From an uncultured Candidatus Saccharibacteria bacterium (GTDB lineage Bacteria; Patescibacteriota; Saccharimonadia; Saccharimonadales; UBA4665), in contig CALBGR010000009.1 in assembly GCA_937892705.1 (NCBI GenBank), positions 7,428 to 71,427 of the forward strand: a DNA stretch of 64,000 nucleotides, in the 5' to 3' direction. Position 1 is the stretch's first letter; every line of letters begins with the position of its first letter. The notes under the pieces were generated by a model. The model had not been told where the DNA came from and ran no database searches. It worked only from the letters and a program-made list of their open reading frames with translations. Below are positions 6,618-14,597 of this stretch, piece after piece. The position numbers and the translations under genes are program-made.

Positions 6618-7658
6618 ATGCTGGATGATTTGAAATACATACATGAGCGCGATGCACAGGATGCGCTTGGTGTTGCACAGCGGCAGTGGCAGCAGTTAGA
6701 GCATGAGTTTGTTCCTGAACTTGGTAATTTGAGTAATGTCAAATACGACAATGTAGTGCTTGGCGGTATGGGAGGTTCAGCACTGGCTGCCCTTATTGTG
6801 CGGTCATGGCCAGGTATTAAAGATGTGCCATTTGAAATTGTGCGTGACTACGACATCCCGTCGTACGTTTCAGAAAAAACATTGTTCATTGCCTCCAGCT
6901 ATTCAGGTAATACCGAAGAAACATTAAGTGCACTTGAGCAGGCCGAGGCGAAAAATGCTGTTATTGTGGTTATTGCGCACGGTGGAAAATTGGAGGATAT
7001 AGCAACACAAAAACAATATCCGTTTTTGAAACTGCCAGACACTGGCCAGCCGCGGTATGCCACACTGGTGGGACTGAAGGCTTTAGTAACTGTGCTAGTG
7101 AGTGCGGGACTGGTAGATAAAGCGTATCTTGATGAACTGGTTTCCAGTGTAGAGTATTTCAAAAGTCATATTGCACAGTGGGTGCCGACGATTCCTACGG
7201 CCAACAACATGGCAAAGCAACTGGCACTTGAACTTATCGGTAAGTCAATCGTGGTGTATGCTGGCCCGAAACTGTATCCGGCAGCGTATAAATGGAAAAT
7301 CAGTTTCAATGAAAATGCAAAACACGTGGCGTGGGTGAATCAGTATCCTGAGTTTAATCACAATGAATTCATCGGTTGGACAAAGCAGCCAGTCGATAAG
7401 CCTTATGCGGTTATTGATATTCGAAGCAGCCTAGAGCATCCGCGCACGCTAAAGCGTTTTGAAGTGAGTGAACGGCTGTTGAGTGGTGTACGTCCAAGTC
7501 CATATGTCATTTTGCCGCAAGGCGGAACATTGCTGCAGCAGATACTTTGGACAACTGCACTCGGTGATTTTGTGTCAGTATATCTGGCGCTTTTGAACGG
7601 TATTAATCCTACACCAGTAGATTTGATAGAGAAGTTTAAACGCACGCTTGACGAATAA
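6618..7658 (+). CDS. pgi: Bifunctional phosphoglucose/phosphomannose isomerase (SIS domains)
   Basis: 346 residues, the length of the archaeal/bacterial PGI/PMI family. Interconverts glucose-6-P or mannose-6-P with fructose-6-P. Visible: first SIS domain with GGMGGSALAA and SSYSGNTEET, second domain with NHNEFIGW (family signature near residue 255) and the C-terminal helix PTPVDLIEKFKRTL. ATG at 6618 follows GGAGG at 6608-6612; an in-frame GTG at 6606 is too close to that site. A longer upstream extension lacks support because it would overlap the divergent gene. Next gene starts 20 nt after the stop. Confidence 0.92.
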   Translation: MLDDLKYIHERDAQDALGVAQRQWQQLEHEFVPELGNLSNVKYDNVVLGGMGGSALAALIVRSWPGIKDVPFEIVRDYDIPSYVSEKTLFIASSYSGNTEETLSALEQAEAKNAVIVVIAHGGKLEDIATQKQYPFLKLPDTGQPRYATLVGLKALVTVLVSAGLVDKAYLDELVSSVEYFKSHIAQWVPTIPTANNMAKQLALELIGKSIVVYAGPKLYPAAYKWKISFNENAKHVAWVNQYPEFNHNEFIGWTKQPVDKPYAVIDIRSSLEHPRTLKRFEVSERLLSGVRPSPYVILPQGGTLLQQILWTTALGDFVSVYLALLNGINPTPVDLIEKFKRTLDE

Positions 7659-7678
7659 CCAATTGGTATACTGAAACT

Positions 7679-8356
7679 ATGAAGGCACGTGCTGCGACCG
7701 CTCCTTTGCGACAGGTCAGCAAATTGTTTCTGCTGGCTACTATGGTAGCTGCAGGGTTCTTTTTTATTGGGGCGCTGAGAAATGATAGTTTTGAATTCTG
7801 GTATTTGCTATGGAACTTGCTGCTGGCATGGGTGCCGTTTGGTTTGAGTGTGTGGCTTAGGTATTTGATTTATACACGCTCCTGGATGTCATGGCTGCCG
7901 TTTACGATGACGTTAGTATGGCTTGGCTTTTTGCCGAACACTTTTTATATGCTCACAGACTATATTCATTTGCAAGATAGCGTCCGCGTGGATCCTGTGT
8001 ATGATGTAGCCATGTTTACCTCATTGATTGCGACTGGGGTGGGGCTAGGGTTTGTAAGTTTGGCAATTATTCACAATGAACTGCGAAAGCGACTGCCTGA
8101 GCAGAGTGCGTGGCGGGTGGTTACTGTGATACTACTGCTTGCGAGCTTTGCAATATACGTGGGTCGGGACTTGCGATGGAATACCTGGGATGTTATCACG
8201 AGTCCGGCAGGAATTCTGTTTGATATTTCTGAGCGTATTATTCATCCGCTGGCGCACACCCAGACCTTTGTAATCACTGCGACCTATTTTGTGCTACTAA
8301 GTGTGGGCTATTACTGTTTGTGGCGGGTAGCTGAACTGATTCGAACGAGGCGCTAA
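7679..8356 (+). CDS. DUF1361-type integral membrane protein
   Basis: 225 residues, about seven hydrophobic segments. Family resemblance to DUF1361 rests on the conserved pattern LLWNLLLAWVPF, WLGFLPNTFYMLTDYIHL and the late WNTWDVI block. Function of that family is unknown. A TATACT ends six nt before the ATG, so the transcript is probably leaderless. Follows pgi by 20 nt and precedes argS by 29 nt, each with its own -10 box. Confidence 0.8.
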   Translation: MKARAATAPLRQVSKLFLLATMVAAGFFFIGALRNDSFEFWYLLWNLLLAWVPFGLSVWLRYLIYTRSWMSWLPFTMTLVWLGFLPNTFYMLTDYIHLQDSVRVDPVYDVAMFTSLIATGVGLGFVSLAIIHNELRKRLPEQSAWRVVTVILLLASFAIYVGRDLRWNTWDVITSPAGILFDISERIIHPLAHTQTFVITATYFVLLSVGYYCLWRVAELIRTRR

Positions 8357-8385
8357 TCTGTTGCTGATCTGTTATACTTGAGGTA

Positions 8386-10056
8386 ATGAAAAAGGACATA
8401 GAAGCAGTTATTGCAAGGGCGTGCAAAAATGTATTCGCCGTTGACACCGAAGTAGAACTTACGCAGCCAGATGAACAATTTGGTGATTATGCCACCAATG
8501 TGGCGATGCGGCTTGCAAAGCAGGTTGGTAAAAGCCCGCGTGACATTGCAGAAGCGATTGCACATGAGCTGCGCAAGCATACCGATTTTGCTGAAGTATC
8601 AGTGGCGGGGCCGGGCTTTTTGAATATTGGTCTAACTGACAGGGCATTGGCTTCGCTGATTAACAAAAACCCACCGCGAGTATTTGCAGATAAGCGGATA
8701 CTGCTGGAATACTCTTGTCCAAACGCGTTTAAAGAGCTACACACAGGGCATTTGTATCAGACGGTTGTAGGTGATGCGCTGGGCCGTATATTTGAGGCGG
8801 CTGGTGCAACCGTATTTCGCGCTAACTTTGGTGGCGACGTAGGACTACACGTAGCAAAGTGTTTGTACGGCATGATACAGATGCTTGGCGGGGAACATCC
8901 AGAGAAACTGTCTGAAGTGCCTGAACATACGCGTGCGCAGTGGATTAGCCAAACGTATGTAAGTGGTGCAAAAGCGTACGAATCAGATGATCAGGCAAAA
9001 AAAATTATTGGTGAACTGAACAAGAAAATATACGCATTTCATACTGAAGACGATCATACATCGCCGCTTGCGCAAATATATTGGACGTGTCGCGAGTGGA
9101 GCTATGACTACTTCAAAGCGTTTTATAGCGACATCGAAGTAAAGCCGTTTGATAAATATTATCCTGAAAGTCAGACCGCTCGTCCTGGTGTGGAATTGGT
9201 TCAGCAAAACAAGCAGGTATTTGCTGAGAGCCAGGGAGCAATTGTATACGAGGGTGAAAAGAAAGGGCTGCACACGCGCGTGTTCATCACCTCGCAAGGC
9301 ATTCCAACGTATGAAACAAAGGATCTCGGCGTTATTGTGTCTGAAGTGCAGGATTTTCCATATGATCAGCGCGTGATTACAACCGGGAATGATCAGTATG
9401 AATACATGAAAGTGGTGTTTGCAGCGCTTGAGGATATTGATGCGGAACTTGCCGCCAAGCAAACACACCTGACTCACGGAACGGTGCGCTTTGGTGATGG
9501 TAAAAAAATGAGTTCACGCCTTGGTAATGTTATGCGGGCAGTGGATGTGCTTGAGGTTGTTGGTGAGGCAACAAAGCAGCTCAATGATGACCCAAGCTTG
9601 AATAAAGCTATTACACTTGGAGCAATTAAGTATTCGTTCTTGAGACACCGGCTTGGCGGTGATATTGCATTCGATGTCAGTGAATCGGTGAGCTTGGAAG
9701 GCAATAGTGGTCCATACTTGCAGTACGCACATGCGCGGGCCCGCAGTATTCTTCGAAAAGCAGGTAAGAAAGCAGCGTATCCAGAAGCTGTGTCATTTGA
9801 GCCTGGTGAGCGTAGTTTGGTGCGTAAAATGACACAGTACAGCGAGGTCTTTACCAAAGCTGCAGTTGAGTGTATGCCGCATCATATTTGTACGTATTTA
9901 TACGAACTTTCTCAGGAATTTAACCGTTTCTATGAAAAACACAAGGTAGTTGGCAGCGAACGGGAAGCAGTGCGTCTGCAATTGGTTGCTGACTATGCTG
10001 ATGTCTTGCGCAGTGGACTACAAGTACTTGGTATTGAGACACCAGAAAAAATGTAA
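8386..10056 (+). CDS. argS: Arginyl-tRNA synthetase
   Basis: 556 residues. Charges tRNA-Arg in the cytoplasm (class Ia). N-terminal Arg-S additional domain (residues 1-90, FGDYATNVAMRLAK), HIGH-like signature as ELHTGHLYQ near residue 118, KMSKS-like signature as GKKMSSRLGN near 375, then the DALR anticodon-binding domain (YLQYAHARARSI, FNRFYE, RLQLVADYADVLRSGL). Length and order are normal. TATACT lies seven nt before the ATG with no Shine-Dalgarno, so leaderless. Confidence 0.98.
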   Translation: MKKDIEAVIARACKNVFAVDTEVELTQPDEQFGDYATNVAMRLAKQVGKSPRDIAEAIAHELRKHTDFAEVSVAGPGFLNIGLTDRALASLINKNPPRVFADKRILLEYSCPNAFKELHTGHLYQTVVGDALGRIFEAAGATVFRANFGGDVGLHVAKCLYGMIQMLGGEHPEKLSEVPEHTRAQWISQTYVSGAKAYESDDQAKKIIGELNKKIYAFHTEDDHTSPLAQIYWTCREWSYDYFKAFYSDIEVKPFDKYYPESQTARPGVELVQQNKQVFAESQGAIVYEGEKKGLHTRVFITSQGIPTYETKDLGVIVSEVQDFPYDQRVITTGNDQYEYMKVVFAALEDIDAELAAKQTHLTHGTVRFGDGKKMSSRLGNVMRAVDVLEVVGEATKQLNDDPSLNKAITLGAIKYSFLRHRLGGDIAFDVSESVSLEGNSGPYLQYAHARARSILRKAGKKAAYPEAVSFEPGERSLVRKMTQYSEVFTKAAVECMPHHICTYLYELSQEFNRFYEKHKVVGSEREAVRLQLVADYADVLRSGLQVLGIETPEKM

Positions 10057-10130
10057 GATTTATCGGTGTAGTCATACGTACTGTAGGCTATAGTAGCGCA
10101 TAGAGAGGAGAAAGGAGAGGAGTTTGCTGT

Positions 10131-10559
10131 ATGGCTCAAAAAACAAAATCCCCAAAAAAGACAGCAGATGCTGCAAAGATGAAGGCTCGAGCAGCTCGGA
10201 TTAAGTCAAAAGTGCCCACAAAGCTTACAGAGGTGCCGCATAGCAAATTCAAGGGCTTTGTTGATTTTATTCGTGAAAGAGGTGTGGTCGGTCTGGCGAT
10301 AGGTCTGGCGATTGGCACAGCAGCATCGGGGTTGGTGACGCAAATTGTCAATGCGGTGATTACCCCGACTGTTGGGTTGATTGTCGGCAAACATGGTCTT
10401 GATGGATTGAATACGACTATTACCATTGGTGATCGTTCTGAAATGTTTGCATTTGGTGATCTGGTTGATGCACTGATAAAGTTTTTGGCAATTGCCGCGG
10501 TGATTTACTTTGTGGTGCTCGGGCTGAAGCTTGATCGGCTTGATAAGAAGAAAGAGTAG
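10131..10559 (+). CDS. mscL: Large-conductance mechanosensitive channel MscL
   Basis: 142 residues. Homopentameric emergency pore that opens on osmotic downshock. An unusual Lys/Ala-rich extension of about 38 residues (KTKSPKKTADAAKMKARAAR) precedes the normal amphipathic helix FKGFVDFIRERGVVGLAIG, TM1 (AIGTAASGLVTQIVNAVITP), the periplasmic loop and TM2 (FLAIAAVIYFVVLG). An AGAGGAG lies a little far upstream, so an internal start such as Met at residue 17 cannot be excluded. Three nt separate it from msrB, so the two form an operon. Confidence 0.93.
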   Translation: MAQKTKSPKKTADAAKMKARAARIKSKVPTKLTEVPHSKFKGFVDFIRERGVVGLAIGLAIGTAASGLVTQIVNAVITPTVGLIVGKHGLDGLNTTITIGDRSEMFAFGDLVDALIKFLAIAAVIYFVVLGLKLDRLDKKKE

Positions 10560-10562
10560 CTT

Positions 10563-10961
10563 ATGCAAAAAAGTGATACTGAATGGAAAAAACTATTAAC
10601 ACCAGAGCAATACGCGGTGCTTCGTGAAAAGGCTACGGAAACACCGTTTAGCGGCAAGTATTTACACAATACCGCAGAAGGTATGTATACCTGTGTAGCG
10701 TGCGGCAATAGGCTATTCAGTAGTCAGACCAAGTTTGAATCTGGTACTGGCTGGCCGAGTTTTTATGATGTGATAGACAAGGGTGCGGTCAAGCTGCAGC
10801 ATGATAACTCGCATGGCATGCGTCGTATCGAGGTGTTGTGTGCTACATGCGGCGGTCATTTGGGGCATTTGTTCTACGATGCGTATGATCAGCCAACTGG
10901 CCAGCGGTTTTGTATCAACTCTGCGGCGCTTAATTTTGTGTCCAAAGATATTGAAAGTTAA
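10563..10961 (+). CDS. msrB: Peptide-methionine (R)-S-oxide reductase MsrB
   Basis: 132 residues. Repairs oxidised methionine in proteins. Zinc ligands CVAC and CATC are both present, as are GTGWPSF, the catalytic block RFCINSAALNF and the HLGHLF loop. No msrA fusion. Second gene of an operon with mscL. The 3' end overlaps the stop of the convergent HxlR gene by 4 nt. Confidence 0.97.
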   Translation: MQKSDTEWKKLLTPEQYAVLREKATETPFSGKYLHNTAEGMYTCVACGNRLFSSQTKFESGTGWPSFYDVIDKGAVKLQHDNSHGMRRIEVLCATCGGHLGHLFYDAYDQPTGQRFCINSAALNFVSKDIES

Positions 10962-11305
10962 CTATTAGACGAAGGATTGTAATATTTCGTACCCCACGCA
11001 GCCATTTGCTCAAGTATCGGTAGCAAGTCAGCGCCCTTTTGGGTAAGGGTATATTCAATGCGGGGTGGAACTTCAGCGAACTTTTGCTTAGTGATAATAC
11101 CGTGCGATTCAAGATCATCCAGGCGCTGTGATAAAGTTCGTGGATTAATATTACCAACTGATTTTTCGAGCTCACAAAAACGTTTCGGCCCGCTAAATAG
11201 ATCACGCAGAATCAGGGCAGTCCATTTGTTGCCAATAATTTCCATGGCGCTGGCGATACAACCGGCGTGTGGCTCGATAGTGGTTTTAATAGGGGTAGGT
11301 TTCAT
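10958..11305 (-). CDS. HxlR-family winged-helix transcriptional regulator
   Basis: 115 residues. The HxlR signature is visible: CIASAMEIIGNKWTALILRDLFSGPKRFCELEKSVGNI is the family's first half (given here as landmarks GNKWTALILR and RFCELE), followed by PRTLSQRLDDLESHGII and the wing RIEYTLTQKG. Such repressors often sense oxidants or electrophiles through a Cys. It is divergent from a flavin reductase across an 82-nt region holding a perfect operator-like palindrome, so it probably represses both itself and the reductase. Confidence 0.93.
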   Translation of the reverse strand: MKPTPIKTTIEPHAGCIASAMEIIGNKWTALILRDLFSGPKRFCELEKSVGNINPRTLSQRLDDLESHGIITKQKFAEVPPRIEYTLTQKGADLLPILEQMAAWGTKYYNPSSNS

Positions 11306-11315
11306 AACTTTACAA

Positions 11316-11358
11316 AGTATAGTAATGGGCTTATACTAATAATTGCCATTACTATACT
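11316..11358. promoter_or_regulatory. HxlR operator and divergent promoters
   Basis: agtatagtaatgg (11316-11328) is the exact reverse complement of 11346-11358. The left arm contains the minus-strand -10 TATACT of the regulator gene (11321-11316) and the right arm the plus-strand -10 TATACT (11353-11358) of the reductase. A protein bound to the palindrome would cover both promoters at once. Confidence 0.8.
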
Positions 11359-11387
11359 AAATATACCATAAATAAAAAGGAGGGAAG

Positions 11388-11975
11388 ATGAAATTACAGG
11401 TCATTGTTGGTTCAACGCGCCCTGAAAGAGTAAGTCACAAAGTTGCGCAGTGGGTAGCAAATGCAGCGCAAAATTTACAAAATACCACAGTTGAAGTGGT
11501 TGATTTAGCTGATTATCCATTGCCGCTATTCGATGAGCCGGTGTCACCGCAATATAATCCGAAGCGTCAGTCAAATGAAGTGGCACAAAAGTGGCTGCAT
11601 AAGCTCAGCGAAGCCGATGCATATGTGCTTGTCACACCAGAATACAACCGTTCGACCTCTGCGGTACTGAAAAATGCGCTTGATTACGTTGATTTTCAGT
11701 TTGCAAAAAAGCCAGTTGCGATTGTGGCACATGGCACAACCGGTGGTGCAGCAGCTGTTAGTCATTTGCGTGGCATTATCCCAAGTCTGAAAGCGGTCAG
11801 TGTCCCAACTCCAGTGTATTTCAATGGGCAGGCTGGGGAAGTGCTGAATGATTCAGGTGAGCTCGTGGATGAAGCAGTAAAGAATGATCCATACGGTCCA
11901 CAGGCAGCACTCAAGGCAGTGCTTGAAGAGTTGCAGTGGTATAGCGATGCGCTTGCTGCAGCTCGCCAGCAGTAA
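11388..11975 (+). CDS. NADPH-dependent FMN reductase / azoreductase family
   Basis: 195 residues, flavodoxin-like fold. N-terminal FMN phosphate loop VIVGSTRPERVSHKV, middle TPEYNRSTSAVLKNALDYV (the family's signature), and AHGTTGGAAAVSHLR. Such enzymes reduce FMN, quinones or azo compounds with NAD(P)H. Excellent AAGGAGGG seven nt before ATG. Divergent HxlR gene and shared operator suggest induction by quinone or electrophile stress (inference from known HxlR-reductase pairs). Confidence 0.92.
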   Translation: MKLQVIVGSTRPERVSHKVAQWVANAAQNLQNTTVEVVDLADYPLPLFDEPVSPQYNPKRQSNEVAQKWLHKLSEADAYVLVTPEYNRSTSAVLKNALDYVDFQFAKKPVAIVAHGTTGGAAAVSHLRGIIPSLKAVSVPTPVYFNGQAGEVLNDSGELVDEAVKNDPYGPQAALKAVLEELQWYSDALAAARQQ

Positions 11976-12005
11976 TATGCGCATGTAACGCATAAAAACT
12001 GTTTC

Positions 12006-12099
12006 AAACTACTCCTTAGCTCTTCGTTTGGTCACAGTGTTCATAGTTACACACAACTTATCAGGAAGCTGTGTCTCAAATGAAAGCAAGGAGTAGTTT
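12006..12099. ncRNA. Candidate structured RNA between reductase and orn
   Basis: aaactactcctt (12006-12017) pairs perfectly with 12088-12099, 70 nt apart. Inside, tttg and cacag pair with caaa and ctgtg, giving a long interrupted helix with a 30-nt loop. It lies after a weak hairpin ending the reductase gene and before the orn promoter. The composite fold is more than a simple terminator, though a 3'-UTR structure is also possible. Strand not determined. Confidence 0.35.
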
Positions 12100-12172
12100 A
12101 TTTGTGCACAAAAGTATGCGATAACGGCACGTACATACTGTTTTTATTACTTTTTAGGTATAATAACCGGTA

Positions 12173-12724
12173 ATGATCGACAAAAAAGCATTTCCCACCA
12201 AGCTGTTTTGGGTGGATTTAGAAATGACCGGGCTGAATCCGGCCGAAGACGTCATTTTAGAAGTGGCGGCGGAAATTACTGACTTTGATTTTAAGACGCT
12301 TGCCAGCTATGAAGCTCGTGTACGCCAGGATAAGCACGTGGTGCTTGATCGCATGCAGAAAAACAGCTGGTGGCAGGAGTATCCAGAAAACCGCGATGAA
12401 TTTATCAAGCGGCTTGACGAAGGCAAACCAAGCGAAGAGGTTGAGCAAGACTTAATTCGCTTGGTTGAGGAGCATTTTGGCAATGAGCCTGCGGTACTAG
12501 CGGGGAACTCAATTCATAACGACCGTAAATTTATTCAGCAGTGGTGGCCGGCTCTAGATCTAAAGCTGCACTATCGCATGCTTGATGTGAGCTCTTTCAA
12601 GGTGTTGATGCAGGGTAAATACGGCATAGAATATCAAAAGCGCGAAGTGCATCGCGCTTTTGACGACATCCAGGCATCTATTGCTGAGCTGCAAGATTAC
12701 CTTGTTCGTTTGAAGACGGTTTAA
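12173..12724 (+). CDS. orn: Oligoribonuclease
   Basis: 183 residues, normal for Orn. DEDDh 3'-5' exonuclease that degrades 2-5 nt RNA fragments. ExoI WVDLEMTGLNP, ExoII around GNSIHNDRKFI, ExoIII HRAFDDIQAS. TATAAT lies eight nt before the ATG (leaderless). Its 3' end overlaps the convergent hypothetical gene by 4 nt. With pnp and RNase J in the same window it covers most of the RNA decay pathway. Confidence 0.97.
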   Translation: MIDKKAFPTKLFWVDLEMTGLNPAEDVILEVAAEITDFDFKTLASYEARVRQDKHVVLDRMQKNSWWQEYPENRDEFIKRLDEGKPSEEVEQDLIRLVEEHFGNEPAVLAGNSIHNDRKFIQQWWPALDLKLHYRMLDVSSFKVLMQGKYGIEYQKREVHRAFDDIQASIAELQDYLVRLKTV

Positions 12725-13032
12725 GGCGTAATCTCTGTAGGGGCGAGTCGCCGCACCGTTATTTCCTGTGGAGGATTTGAAAGGTCTTCAACAGAGATAC
12801 GTATTGTTTCTGCTGCTAAGTCTGCTTCACCTGGTTCTAGTTCCAATCTTCCTTTTTGTACCAACGGAAAATCAGGTGGTAGATGGACATCTGCTGCATG
12901 GAGTGCGTTTCTGCCCAGGCCAGCTTCTCGTTTAGCCTCTTGTATACGTTGCTCTTCTCGTGCTGCGTGGATTTCAGCAAGTCGAGCGTGATTTTCTTCT
13001 GATCCAAGTGCTTCTTTTGTAAATAGTTTCAT
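12721..13032 (-). CDS. Hypothetical acidic protein
   Basis: 103 residues, not recognised. A charged helical first half (HARLAEIHAAREEQRIQEAKRE) is followed by a Pro/Glu-rich part with many beta-like hydrophobics. No signal peptide or membrane segment. The 5' leader is long and very A-rich with no clear Shine-Dalgarno; a good promoter (TTGACA-17-TAGTAT) lies about 70 nt upstream. Codon use is ordinary for the window. Confidence 0.6.
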   Translation of the reverse strand: MKLFTKEALGSEENHARLAEIHAAREEQRIQEAKREAGLGRNALHAADVHLPPDFPLVQKGRLELEPGEADLAAETIRISVEDLSNPPQEITVRRLAPTEITP

Positions 13033-13099
13033 AGTTTTTGTTTTTTATTTTTATTAATTTTTGTTTGAAAGTGTTTGTAGTAAACCTTTCTGATTATAA

Positions 13100-13128
13100 A
13101 TACTAGCACAGAATTGTTAAATTGTCAA
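13100..13128 (-). promoter_or_regulatory. Promoter of the 12721-13032 gene
   Basis: Minus strand TTGACA (13128-13123), 17-nt spacer, TAGTAT (13105-13100). Predicts a leader of about 60 nt that is almost pure A/T. Confidence 0.6.
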
Positions 13129-13164
13129 TACAGTTGCACAGCAGTTATGCAATGAGATAAGTAT

Positions 13165-13464
13165 CTATTTTGGGCTACCTGTAACAACCCAAGTTATAAT
13201 ATATACAATAGTTGACAATACGATACCACTAATAAATGCCACAGAAAGGCTTAGTAGCTGATAGTTTTTATTCAGCCATGCTACAAATACACCCTTTGGA
13301 AAAAGACCAAATATTGTACGTTCCAGAAAATCCGATGCTTGATAAGGATTTGTGACTATACGTCTCTTATTACTCTGTCCCGGAATGTCTTCATGCCATA
13401 GATAATCATTAGCTTTTGCTAATATATATCTCATATCCTTACTATTAATTCCGTTTTTTGGCAT
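13165..13464 (-). CDS. Hypothetical C-tail-anchored membrane protein
   Basis: 99 residues, not recognised. A soluble N-terminal part (residues 1-68, with DYLWHEDIPG and ASDFLERTIFG) is followed by one membrane segment near the C-terminus (LSVAFISGIVLSTIVYIITWVV) and a four-residue tail. Its start overlaps the end of a 44-residue ORF by 20 nt in another frame, so the two are probably translated together. AT-rich relative to neighbours. Confidence 0.65.
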   Translation of the reverse strand: MPKNGINSKDMRYILAKANDYLWHEDIPGQSNKRRIVTNPYQASDFLERTIFGLFPKGVFVAWLNKNYQLLSLSVAFISGIVLSTIVYIITWVVTGSPK

Positions 13465-13579
13465 AAGTATTTAAAATTGCCTGGTATTCTTCGTCGTTGC
13501 TAAACTGAAGCTCCTTGGGTGTTCCTTCTGTTTCATAAACATATCTAACAAAGTCTCGTACTTTTAGTAATAGTGCCAT
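13445..13579 (-). CDS. Small hypothetical protein, coupled to the tail-anchored gene
   Basis: A 44-residue frame from ATG at 13579 to TAA at 13445, beginning MALLLKVRDFVRY and ending in AKKRN. Acidic middle (EGTPKE, NDEEY). It is too short for usual ORF cut-offs but overlaps the next gene's start by 20 nt, the typical layout of a coupled pair. No homology recognised and no strong ribosome site, so the call stays tentative. Confidence 0.45.
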   Translation of the reverse strand: MALLLKVRDFVRYVYETEGTPKELQFSNDEEYQAILNTYAKKRN

Positions 13580-13688
13580 GGTCAAATCATGGCAGATAGT
13601 CAACAAAAGTTGATAAATATTTTATTCCGAAAATATACAACAATTTACTAAGTGTAAGAATCTTATTGTAGGTAGTAGCCTTTTTGTG

Positions 13689-14552
13689 TTACTCAGCAAG
13701 TTGCGAATAAATGGTTTGAGCAAAATCGGCGATGTGAGCGCTTTTGGCGCCATTGCCGCCGAGAATACTCACAATATATTCCCGGCCATTTGGTAACGTA
13801 ATGATACCGGTGTCGTGCCATTCTTTGGGGTCGTTAAAGCCGACTTTATTGGCAACGGTTGCCTGGGGCATGCCTTTTGGCAGGCCTGTGCGGTAGATTT
13901 GTGTTTTCATGGCATCGAGCAAAAAGTCGGTGTTTTCTACGTTGAGGTCTTGTTTTGCTTGCAGGCGGATAAGTATGGTTGCAGCATCTTGAGCGCTGGT
14001 AACAAAAGCCGGAAAAGCAGTGTTTGTGAGTGCAAAATCGGTGTTCAGCCGCTCGGTAAGGGCAGCTTGTCCCATATTGTTGAGTACTTTTTCGCCGCAG
14101 GGGCTATCTGATGAGTGAATCATTTTATAAATACATTGCCGCAAGACATGGCCAGGCAGTACAACTTGGTTGGGATCTTGGGTGCCGTTTTGGATGTCAA
14201 GCAGTGCTACGTATGCGACATAGAGCTTGTAGATACTCGCGGTGAAAAACTGCTTATCAGGCTGATGGCTGGCAATAACGGTTTTGTAAGCAGGGTCATA
14301 TACTACAATGCCGTAATCAGCCGACTGGCGAGCAACCCATGCATCAACAGTAGGCTGTAGATCAATTTTTGGAAGCTGTGACGTGGGCTGTTTTGCTGTT
14401 TTTTGTGGTTTGGAGGCGGGGGATTCAAGTTTATCAGCGCGCAGCCACATAAAACTGCCGATACCTACTATAATGAGTGCAACAAGCAAAACTCCTATGA
14501 CAATGGAGCGTGTACGGACTGTTTTACGGTGTTGTGGGGGGTGTTTCTGCAT
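13689..14552 (-). CDS. Class A beta-lactamase-like serine hydrolase, membrane anchored
   Basis: 287 residues. One N-terminal membrane anchor (residues 14-37), a Pro/Lys/Thr linker, then the penicillin-recognising fold: SIYK (S-x-x-K nucleophile motif), SSDSPCGE at the SDN position and NKVG in place of KTG. The Glu166 omega-loop motif is not obvious, so it may be a PBP-like or D,D-peptidase protein and not a true beta-lactamase. I chose the ATG at 14552 because TATACT ends six nt before it; longer starts would include that box. Divergent from a CapA-like gene. Confidence 0.82.
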   Translation of the reverse strand: MQKHPPQHRKTVRTRSIVIGVLLVALIIVGIGSFMWLRADKLESPASKPQKTAKQPTSQLPKIDLQPTVDAWVARQSADYGIVVYDPAYKTVIASHQPDKQFFTASIYKLYVAYVALLDIQNGTQDPNQVVLPGHVLRQCIYKMIHSSDSPCGEKVLNNMGQAALTERLNTDFALTNTAFPAFVTSAQDAATILIRLQAKQDLNVENTDFLLDAMKTQIYRTGLPKGMPQATVANKVGFNDPKEWHDTGIITLPNGREYIVSILGGNGAKSAHIADFAQTIYSQLAE

Positions 14553-14597
14553 GATCTTAGTATACATTCTCATGCTTAGTGTATACTGAGCATCAAG
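14553..14597. promoter_or_regulatory. Divergent promoters for the serine hydrolase and CapA genes
   Basis: Only 45 nt separate the two start codons. Minus-strand TATACT lies six nt before ATG 14552; plus-strand TATACT lies ten nt before ATG 14598. Both genes therefore appear to be leaderless and share one control region. Confidence 0.65.

Noticed and set aside
12006..12099. SRP RNA or another known housekeeping RNA
   Set aside because: The conserved SRP tip (GGAAG with AGCAG asymmetry) and tmRNA or RNase P signatures are not present.
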